The notes under the pieces are model-generated. The model was not told where the DNA came from and did not search any database. It saw only the letters and a list, made by a program, of their open reading frames with translations. The translations under genes and the position numbers were made by a program. From Streptomyces sp. NBC_00344 (GTDB taxonomy: Bacteria > Actinomycetota > Actinomycetes > Streptomycetales > Streptomycetaceae): a stretch of DNA of 64,000 bases. The stretch is taken from contig NZ_CP107996.1 in the NCBI RefSeq assembly GCF_036088315.1, forward strand, positions 4,733,501-4,797,500, in the 5' to 3' direction. The stretch's first letter is position 1, and each line of letters opens with the position of its first letter. Positions 25,750-32,711 of the stretch are shown here, piece by piece.

Positions 25750-26394
25750 ATGCGCATCGACCGCCTCGCGGCCCTGGAACTCAGCGAGTTCTGGTCACTG
25801 CGTGAGGACATAGCGGTCCGGTTCGGTCGGACCATCGTGCTCTGCGCTCCCTGGGGGGAGCTGGCCCTGGAGCAGCCGGGCACGCTGCTCAGGGAGGCGC
25901 TGCACCGCATGCAGCTCGGCGCGGTGTCCCTGGGGAACGTGGTGCCCGGCTTCCCCGGCTACGACGTGCCGGAGAGCGACTGGAACGAGGACTCGCGTGA
26001 GCTGCTGAGCGCCCTCGACGGTCTTCAGCACCTGATCGTGCGGCACTTGGCGATCGGTGCGTCGCCGCTCCTGAGTGTCGTGCCCCAGTCGCCGAGGGCC
26101 AGATTCCGCCTGCCCCGGGTGCCGCCCGGCTCCGAGTTCCGGCTTCCGGACGATGTGGTCCTGCGCAGGCCGGGCAGCGATCCGGTGCTCACGTACGAGG
26201 GTTCGGACCACCGGGTCGAACTGCACGGCCCCGACGCGCCGCGGCTGATCACCCACCTGCAGGGCCGCTACGGCCAATTCCGGTCACCGCTGGATTCGCC
26301 GCTCCCGGAACAGATCGTCAGGGCGGCCCGCTCCTATGCTGCCGCCGCGGGCATGCTCGCCTTCATGGACGCGAAGGGCGCGGCCCGGCTGTGA
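25750..26394 (+). CDS. SagB-like N-terminal-domain protein lacking the FMN dehydrogenase domain
   Basis: A 214-residue protein resembling the first ~200 residues of actinobacterial SagB-family azoline dehydrogenases. The pattern includes LSEFWSLREDIAVRFG, LLREALHRMQLGAVSLGNV, LSVVPQSPRARFRLP and a final AARSYAAAAGMLAF. Full SagB proteins then continue into an FMN-binding nitroreductase domain, but here a TGA ends the frame at 26394 and no such domain follows. It may be a stand-alone partner or substrate-binding protein for the cyclodehydratase, or a decayed dehydrogenase. The family match is from memory of patterns. GGAAGGA precedes the ATG; the gap to the YcaO gene is 50 bp. Confidence 0.65.
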   Translation: MRIDRLAALELSEFWSLREDIAVRFGRTIVLCAPWGELALEQPGTLLREALHRMQLGAVSLGNVVPGFPGYDVPESDWNEDSRELLSALDGLQHLIVRHLAIGASPLLSVVPQSPRARFRLPRVPPGSEFRLPDDVVLRRPGSDPVLTYEGSDHRVELHGPDAPRLITHLQGRYGQFRSPLDSPLPEQIVRAARSYAAAAGMLAFMDAKGAARL

Positions 26395-26470
26395 GAACCG
26401 TTCCGGCACTACAGATTCGGAAGCGGGGTTACCTATGATCTGGTCCGGGACGTGCTTCTGACCGGGCATT

Positions 26471-28861
26471 GTGAACCATGGGGGAATGTTGAAAGGCGAA
26501 GTGGCCGACCACGCGGAGACTCTCTCCGCGGATGTCGGCAGCCACGTGCTGCCGCCACGTAAAGCGATAGCCGTCACGGCGGCGGCGCTGCTCGGATTTT
26601 TTGTGATCGACTGCGTATTCGTCTGGGCCGAGAATCCGCCGGTCTGGGAACGCGTCGTAGCGCTGGCAGGCTTTGCCGCGATCATGGGTCTCCAGCTCGG
26701 CCACTCCTTTCCGATGCTGCTTCCGCGGCTGCACCGGTACCGCTACGCGACCTGGGGTCTCCAGGCGGTGCTCGCCTACGCGCCGCTCGCCCTGTTCGGA
26801 ACCGCCTGGAGCGGGATGGCCGAGTTCCTCGCCGCCTCGTCGGTCCTGGTGTTCCCGGCAGTGGTCGGCTGGCCGCTCTTCGGCGCCGGGGTGCTCAGCG
26901 TCGGGGTGATGTACCGGGGGAGCGACCGAAGCACCGTTCTCTACAACGTCCTCGAAGCCGCGCTGATCCCACTGATCATCATCGGGCTCTCCCGGATGTC
27001 CGACATGATCGTCAAACTGCACCGGTCAAGGACGGAGCTCGCGCGGCTCGCCGTCGCGGGGGAGCGCCTGCGCTTCGCACGCGACCTGCACGATGTGCTC
27101 GGTTACAGCCTCTCGGTGATCTCCCTCAAGTGCGAGCTCGCCTACCGGCTGCTCGGGGACGCACCCGCCAAGGCACACGACGAACTCACCGAGGTGCTGC
27201 GCACGTCGCGCAAGGCACTCGCCGATGTCCGTACGGTCAGCCGTGGTTACCGGGAGATGTCGCTCTTCGGCGAGGTGGACGCCGCGGTCTCGATGCTCGC
27301 CGCCGCCGGAATCCGCACCACCCTGAGAATCGACGACGGCGAACTGCCCTGCGTGCTGGACACCGTTCTGGCGACCGTGCTGCGTGAGGGCCTGACGAAT
27401 CTGCTCCGGCACAGCAAGGCCGAGCAGTGCGAGATCCGGGCCGAACGCCATGACGGGACGGTCGTGCTGAAACTCGCCAACGACGGCATCGGCCGGGGCC
27501 GCCCGCCGAAGGACGCGTCCGCCGGCGGTCTGGCCGCGCTCGACGTACGGGTCGCGGAGCTCGGGGGTGTCCTCACACACGGCAGTGACGGCCGTGGCTG
27601 GTTCCGGCTCGAGGCAGTGGTGCCGATGCCCGGGCAGTCGGAGCAGGAGACGTGTGCCTCCGCCGAAGCGGCAGCTGCGGTGGACGACATCGACCAGCCG
27701 GCGGTACAGCCCCGCGGGCTCGGGCACCGTGACATGATGCCGCGGGCCGCGGCCGCGATCACGTTCGCCGTTCTGGTGGGGTACTTCCTGGCGTACTCCG
27801 TGATCGCCACGTCGTACGGACTGCCGGCGAGCAAGGCCGTGCCGATGGAACTCTGCATGTTCGCCACCCTGGTGATCCAGCTGGCGGTGTCCTTCCAGTG
27901 GCGGTTCGCCTGGGCGGCCCGCAGCCCTTGGGTCCTGCGCCAGGGCGCCGTCGGCGCTCTGCTGCTCTTCCAGTGCGGGCCCTGGTTCTTCCTGGGCCCG
28001 GCCTATCTGGGGCTGCCCGGCTTCGTCGCCGGCTCCGCGCTCCTGGTGCTGCGCACCGCAGTCGCCTGGCCGCTGATCGCCGCGGTGACCGTCGCGAGCG
28101 ACATCGCCTTCCACCAGGCCGACGGATCCCTGCAGGACCTCATCTACGAGACGATGTACACCCTCATCTGCGCCCTGGTGGTCTTCGGTCTGTCCCGCAT
28201 GGCGCGGCTGGCCGATGAACTGCACCGGTCCCGGGCCGAGATCACCCGTCGGGCGGTGACGACGGAGCGGCTCCGATTCGCCCGTGATCTGCACGATCTG
28301 CTCGGGTTCAGCCTCTCCGCGATCACCCTCAAGTGCGAGCTGGTGCGCCGCCTGGCGCCGGTGAAGCCGGTGCAGGCACAGACGGAGCTGACCGAGGTAC
28401 TGCAGATCGCCCGCCAGACGCTCGCCGATGTCCGTGCGGTGGCGGACGGACGGCAGCACATGAGCCTGTCCGCTGAAGCGGAGAACGCAACGGCGATGCT
28501 GGCCGGGGTGGGGATACGCGCCAGTGTCAGCCTGGAGTGCGGGGAGTTGCCGGGCGAGGTGGAGACGGTGCTGGCGACCACCTTGCGGGAGGGGCTGACG
28601 AACATGCTGCGGCACAGCAAGGCGGCCAGTTGCCGGATCACCGCCGAACGGGCCGCGGGCGCGGTACGGCTGACCCTCGTCAACGACGGTGTCGACGGAG
28701 TCACCGACACCGGTCTCGCGTCGAAGGCGAGCGGGGGCAGCGGCATCGGCAACCTGGCGACGCGTGTCGAGGCGGTCAACGGGAGGCTGAGCGCGGGCCC
28801 ACGCGCCGACGGCTGGTTCGAGCTCACGGCCGAGGTGGAGCTGCTCGGCGTGGCCGCTTGA
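26471..28861 (+). CDS. double histidine kinase (two DesK/NarL-type kinases in one chain), copy 1
   Basis: A 796-residue protein holding two complete kinase modules in tandem. Module A (residues ~30-385) has about five membrane spans, a HisKA_3 helix with ARDLHDVLG (His207) and an ATPase with REGLTNLLRHSKA. Module B (~425-795) repeats this, with ARDLHDLLG (His608), REGLTNMLRHSKA and the glycine box GGSGIGNLATRV. Module A lacks that full glycine box (SAGGLAALDVRV). Such a double kinase would give pseudo-dimers or heterodimers within one chain. It probably signals to the LuxR-type regulator at 31374-31988. The start is uncertain: GTG 26471 or TTG 26489. Confidence 0.9.
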   Translation: MNHGGMLKGEVADHAETLSADVGSHVLPPRKAIAVTAAALLGFFVIDCVFVWAENPPVWERVVALAGFAAIMGLQLGHSFPMLLPRLHRYRYATWGLQAVLAYAPLALFGTAWSGMAEFLAASSVLVFPAVVGWPLFGAGVLSVGVMYRGSDRSTVLYNVLEAALIPLIIIGLSRMSDMIVKLHRSRTELARLAVAGERLRFARDLHDVLGYSLSVISLKCELAYRLLGDAPAKAHDELTEVLRTSRKALADVRTVSRGYREMSLFGEVDAAVSMLAAAGIRTTLRIDDGELPCVLDTVLATVLREGLTNLLRHSKAEQCEIRAERHDGTVVLKLANDGIGRGRPPKDASAGGLAALDVRVAELGGVLTHGSDGRGWFRLEAVVPMPGQSEQETCASAEAAAAVDDIDQPAVQPRGLGHRDMMPRAAAAITFAVLVGYFLAYSVIATSYGLPASKAVPMELCMFATLVIQLAVSFQWRFAWAARSPWVLRQGAVGALLLFQCGPWFFLGPAYLGLPGFVAGSALLVLRTAVAWPLIAAVTVASDIAFHQADGSLQDLIYETMYTLICALVVFGLSRMARLADELHRSRAEITRRAVTTERLRFARDLHDLLGFSLSAITLKCELVRRLAPVKPVQAQTELTEVLQIARQTLADVRAVADGRQHMSLSAEAENATAMLAGVGIRASVSLECGELPGEVETVLATTLREGLTNMLRHSKAASCRITAERAAGAVRLTLVNDGVDGVTDTGLASKASGGSGIGNLATRVEAVNGRLSAGPRADGWFELTAEVELLGVAA

Positions 28862-28886
28862 GCGATGGGCCGGTTTCAGGGCCGGC

Positions 28887-31274
28887 GTGAACCGTCTTGG
28901 GGGACTTTTGACGACTGACACAGTCGGTTGGGCGGACGGAGATCTTGCGCAAGCCGGCGATCGTACTCTGCCGTCGCGCACTGCGACGGCGATCACGGGC
29001 GCCGTTCTGCTCGGTTTCTTCGTGATCGACGGCTCGTTCGTGTGGGCCGAGCACCCACCTTTGTGGGAGTGGGGTGGTGCGCTGCTCGGTTTCTCCGCAA
29101 TCATGGGATTGCAACTGGCCGTTTCCTTCCCGGGGTTCTTTCCGGGACTGGCAGGTCACCGGTATCTGACCTGGGCCTTGCTGGCGCTGCTCGCCTTCGC
29201 TCCGATGGCGGTGTTCGGGCAGAGCTGGTGCGGGATGCTCTCGTTCTTCAGTGCCTCCGCGATTCTGGTGTTCCCGGCGTGGCTTGGCCGAACGCTCTGC
29301 GCGGCCGGAGTTCTCGCTGTCTGGGTGATCTTCGCGCGGGACGATGTGTTCACCGTCGGGTACAACGTGATCGAAGCCGTGCTGATCCCTTTGATCATTG
29401 TCGGGCTCTCGCGAATGTCCGAAATGATCGTCGAACTGCACGATTCGCGGGCGGAGTTGTCACGCCTGGCAGTGGCGGCGGAGCGGTTGCGATTCGCACG
29501 CGATCTGCACGGCTTCCTCGGTCTCAGCCTCTCAGCGGTCACGCTCAAGTGCGAGCTGGCTCAACGGCTGCTCGCGGAAGCGCCCGGGAAGGCTCAGGAG
29601 GAGCTGACTGTCATTCTGCGTACGTCGCGCAAGGCGCTCGCCGATGTGCGTTCGGTCAGCCGTGGCTACCGGGAGATGTCGCTGTGCGGCGAGGCGGACG
29701 CGGCGGTATCGATGCTCTCCGCGGCAGGAATCCGAACATCGCTGCACTTCGCCTGTGGGGAACTGCCCGGCATGGTGGACACCGTCCTCGCCACCGTCTT
29801 GCGGGAGGGTCTGACCAACCTGCTCCGGCACAGCAAGGCGGGGCGGTGCCGGATCCGGGCCGAACGCCGCGAGGACAACGTCGTGCTGACCCTGTCCAAC
29901 GACGGCATCGTGCGTGAACGGCAGCCGAAACGGGACCCGGGCGGCGGCCTCGCCTCGCTGGACTGCCGGATCGGTTCACTCGGCGGCTCTCTCGCCCATG
30001 GCCCGGACAGCCAGGGCTGGTTCCGGCTCCAAGCCGTTCTGCCGCTCACTCATGACGTGGAGCAGACGCCAGGAGAAGGCTCCGTCGCGGCTCCTGGATC
30101 GGACGGTCCGGGGCAGCCGCCGTTGCGGCCTCCCGTCCCGGAGCGCCAGGACATGGTCCCGCGGGCGGCGGTCGCGATCACCCTCGCCGTACTGGTGGGC
30201 TATTTCCTTGCGTACTCGGTGATCTCGCTGTCGTACCAGCCTCCGCCCGCCGAGACGGTGTCGATGATGCTCTGCCTGTTCGCCACGCTCCTGGTGCAGT
30301 TGGCCGTCTCCTTCCAGTGGAGGTTCATCAGCCTCGCCCGCAGGCCGAGACTGATGCGCCAGGGCGCCCTCGGGGCCATGCTGCTGCTCCAATGTGTGCC
30401 CTGGTTGTTCCTCGGCCCCCGTTGCCTGGGCCTGCCCGGCTTCGTCGCGGGCACCGCGCTCCTGGTGCTGCCCCCGGCGGCCGCCTGGCCATTCATCGGC
30501 GCGGTGACGGTCGCCGTCGATGTCGCCTTCCACCAGGCGGACGGAGCGCTCCGGGACCTCGTCTACGAGACGGCGTACACCCTGATCTGCGCTCTGGTGG
30601 TGTTCGGCCTCTCCCGGATGGCCCAGCTCGCCTCCGAACTGCACCGCTCCCGAGCCGAGATCGCCCGCCTCGCGGTGACCACCGAGCGGCTGCGATTCGC
30701 CCGTGACCTGCATGATCTGCTCGGATTCAGCCTCTCGGCAATCACCCTCAAGTGTGAATTGGTACGCCGTCTCGTGCCAGCCAGCCCTGTACAGGCACAA
30801 CGGGAACTGACCGAGGTGCTCGACATCGCCCGCCGGGCGGTCACGGATGTCCGTACGGTGGCGGGCGGCGACCGGCGGATGCGCCTGACCGCGGAGGTGG
30901 AGCAGGCGACAGCGATGCTCGCGGGAGTCGGCATCCACGCCACCGTACGGCTGGACTGCGGGGAACTGCCGGCGGAGGTGGAGACCGTGCTTGCCACCAC
31001 CATCCGTGAGGGTCTGACGAACATGCTCCGCCACAGCAGCGCCGCGCACTGCCGGATCACCGCTGAGCGCGCGGCGGGTGGGGTGCGTCTGTCCCTCGTC
31101 AACGACGGGGTGGACCGTGTCAGGGATCCCTCGCTGGACTCCCGGATCAGCGGCGGCAGCGGCATCGGCAATCTGGCCACACGGATCGAGGCGGTCAACG
31201 GCCGGCTCACCGCCGGGCCGCGTCCGGACGGCTGGTTCGAACTGAGGGCGGAGGTCGAGCTGCTGGCCGTCTGA
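28887..31274 (+). CDS. double histidine kinase, copy 2 (module A phosphoacceptor context altered)
   Basis: A 795-residue homologue of the preceding gene, 25 bp downstream. Module A has ARDLHGFLG, where His208 is followed by Gly209 instead of the usual Asp/Glu. Module B has an intact ARDLHDLLG (His609) and GGSGIGNLATRI. A resembles A, and B resembles B, of the first gene, so the A-B fusion came first and the whole gene was then duplicated. Module A may be a weak kinase or phosphatase and act mainly as sensor or partner. Start is GTG 28887 or TTG 28908; both kinase genes share the same start-region layout. Confidence 0.9.
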   Translation: MNRLGGLLTTDTVGWADGDLAQAGDRTLPSRTATAITGAVLLGFFVIDGSFVWAEHPPLWEWGGALLGFSAIMGLQLAVSFPGFFPGLAGHRYLTWALLALLAFAPMAVFGQSWCGMLSFFSASAILVFPAWLGRTLCAAGVLAVWVIFARDDVFTVGYNVIEAVLIPLIIVGLSRMSEMIVELHDSRAELSRLAVAAERLRFARDLHGFLGLSLSAVTLKCELAQRLLAEAPGKAQEELTVILRTSRKALADVRSVSRGYREMSLCGEADAAVSMLSAAGIRTSLHFACGELPGMVDTVLATVLREGLTNLLRHSKAGRCRIRAERREDNVVLTLSNDGIVRERQPKRDPGGGLASLDCRIGSLGGSLAHGPDSQGWFRLQAVLPLTHDVEQTPGEGSVAAPGSDGPGQPPLRPPVPERQDMVPRAAVAITLAVLVGYFLAYSVISLSYQPPPAETVSMMLCLFATLLVQLAVSFQWRFISLARRPRLMRQGALGAMLLLQCVPWLFLGPRCLGLPGFVAGTALLVLPPAAAWPFIGAVTVAVDVAFHQADGALRDLVYETAYTLICALVVFGLSRMAQLASELHRSRAEIARLAVTTERLRFARDLHDLLGFSLSAITLKCELVRRLVPASPVQAQRELTEVLDIARRAVTDVRTVAGGDRRMRLTAEVEQATAMLAGVGIHATVRLDCGELPAEVETVLATTIREGLTNMLRHSSAAHCRITAERAAGGVRLSLVNDGVDRVRDPSLDSRISGGSGIGNLATRIEAVNGRLTAGPRPDGWFELRAEVELLAV

Positions 31275-31287
31275 AGAAGACTGCGGC

Positions 31288-31325
31288 TGTCAGGACAACC
31301 CGAGGCCGGCCGGGGCAGCCTGACA
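31288..31325. terminator. possible hairpin between the kinase and response regulator genes
   Basis: A 7-bp outer stem (31288-31294 with 31319-31325) encloses a GC-rich inner dyad, in the 99-bp gap between the convergent kinase and regulator genes. This is weak but well placed. Confidence 0.4.
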
Positions 31326-31373
31326 TCCTTCCGGAGAAACGTTTGGTCCGGGCCGCGTCGAGGGACCCGCTGC

Positions 31374-31988
31374 TCAGACCGAGTGCAGCCAGCCCGCTTC
31401 GCGGGCGATTCGAATGGCATCGACCCGGTTACGCGCGTTGAGTTTGGTGACCGCCGAGGTCAGATAGTTGCGTACGGTGCCGGACGAGAGGTGCAGCCGG
31501 GAGGCGATCTGTCCGGCTTCCATCCCCTCCGACGCCAGCTGGAGGACCTCCCGCTCGCGGTCGGTGAGCGGGGAGGGGCCGGAGTCGAGTGTGGCCAGCG
31601 CCAGTTGGGGATCGATCACCCGCTGGCCATCGGCGACCTGACGGATCGCGACGCAGAGACTGTCGGGATCGGAGTCCTTCGGGAGAAACCCCGAGACATG
31701 GGCGGCCAGCGCCCGTCTGAGGTTTCCGGGTCTTCCCAGGCTGGTGAGAATCAAGGTCCGGCACTCCGGTACCGAGGTGTGCAATCCAGCCGCAGCGGTG
31801 ATTCCATCCGTCCCGGGAAGATCAATATCCAGGACGGCTACATCCGGCCGCATGGCCATCGCGGTGGGCACAATGTCCGTTCCCGACGACAGCTCGGCAA
31901 CCACTTCCAGGTCCGGCTCCAGTTCAATCAGTGACACCAATGCTTTGCGCAGCATATGCATGTCTTCGGCAATCAGAACTCGCACCAT
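31374..31988 (-). CDS. NarL/LuxR-family response regulator
   Basis: A 204-residue response regulator. The receiver domain covers residues 1-120, with acidic pocket IAEDMH, phosphoacceptor Asp in AVLDIDLPG near residue 54 and Lys in GFLPKDSD near 104. The C-terminal LuxR-type helix-turn-helix covers ~140-200 (LTDREREVLQLASEGMEAGQIAS, LSSGTVRNYLTSAVTKL). It is convergent with the two double-kinase genes and is the only response regulator in the window, so four kinase modules may feed one regulator. Start at 31988 with a GGGGGG stretch upstream. Targets are not known. Confidence 0.93.
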   Translation of the reverse strand: MVRVLIAEDMHMLRKALVSLIELEPDLEVVAELSSGTDIVPTAMAMRPDVAVLDIDLPGTDGITAAAGLHTSVPECRTLILTSLGRPGNLRRALAAHVSGFLPKDSDPDSLCVAIRQVADGQRVIDPQLALATLDSGPSPLTDREREVLQLASEGMEAGQIASRLHLSSGTVRNYLTSAVTKLNARNRVDAIRIAREAGWLHSV

Positions 31989-32215
31989 GGTGCCCCCCCG
32001 TTGTGCTGGATCATGGGTCGTTCGATAGCGATTATGCAACAGCCGGGGGCCCGCAACATTGGCTCGGACGAATCCCGCGCCTGCTGTGTGGGTACCGTTA
32101 CGCGCGCCGTCCCCACCCATGGATTTCAGCCAGAACCCGAGCGGGCCTCAACCGGCGCCCCCCATCATCCCTCCACCCAGCAGCCGTCCGGCGGCCGGGC
32201 GAAGGGAGAGGTGAC

Positions 32216-32257
32216 GTGAACATGATGGAACGCCGCAGCTCGGCAGGTGTTTTCTGA
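32216..32257 (+). CDS. possible 13-residue leader peptide upstream of the small unknown gene
   Basis: A GTG at 32216, preceded by a strong purine-rich ribosome site (GAAGGGAGAGG), opens a 13-codon frame reading MNMMERRSSAGVF. It ends at a TGA one base before the ATG of the next gene. Translation of it could couple to that gene. It could instead simply be the 5' part of a misread region. Confidence 0.3.
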   Translation: MNMMERRSSAGVF

Positions 32258-32258
32258 C

Positions 32259-32609
32259 ATGGACCGCCTGATGGAATCGGATGGCCGGGACCCGCGTCGT
32301 GACCGCTCCCCAGGTGTCAACACGGCGCGCCGCAGAGGTAGATGGCGCCGTCTGCTCGGCCGTTGCCTGCGGCCGGTGGGTGAAGCCCTGATGATTCACG
32401 GCGGTGTCGATCTGTATCTGACGGCTGCCGACGGGACCCGGGCCCGGCTGCACTCCCTCGACAGCGGCTTCCGGCTGATGCTGCGCACCGACTCGGACGG
32501 CCCGCCGCCAGGCCACCCCGAACGGCTGCGGCCCGATATCCCGCTCAGCCGCCAGGAGCTGCTGCTTCTGCAGGACCTGCTGAACAAGGTGCCAGGGCGC
32601 AGAAGATGA
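32259..32609 (+). CDS. small Arg-rich protein of unknown function
   Basis: A 116-residue protein I do not recognise. The first ~40 residues are strongly basic (ARRRGRWRRLLGRCLRPVG). The middle (GGVDLYLTAADGTRARLHSL) looks like a small beta-rich domain, and the end (LSRQELLLLQDLLNKV) a helix. There is no signal peptide or membrane span. GC-skewed codon use fits a real gene. It precedes the FAAL operon by ~100 bp, with that operon's SARP-like site in between, so it is probably transcribed separately. Confidence 0.55.
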   Translation: MDRLMESDGRDPRRDRSPGVNTARRRGRWRRLLGRCLRPVGEALMIHGGVDLYLTAADGTRARLHSLDSGFRLMLRTDSDGPPPGHPERLRPDIPLSRQELLLLQDLLNKVPGRRR

Positions 32610-32639
32610 CCGGTGCGGCGCCCCCAGCACAGTTGATCT

Positions 32640-32671
32640 TCAAGTACCCGTCGAGGGCAGGCGCGGAGAGT
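32640..32671 (+). promoter_or_regulatory. candidate SARP-bound promoter of the FAAL-ACAD-PPTase operon
   Basis: TCAAGTA (32640-32646) and TCGAGGG (32651-32657) are offset by 11 bp. An 8-bp gap and GAGAGT (32666-32671) follow as the -10. The pair is strikingly like the site before the KSIII gene (TCAAGTC/TCGAGAG). The predicted start is about 35 bp upstream of the FAAL gene. Confidence 0.5.
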
Positions 32672-32711
32672 AGGAGGACCGACCATCCGTCCGAGCGGCA
32701 GGGAGCAGAGG

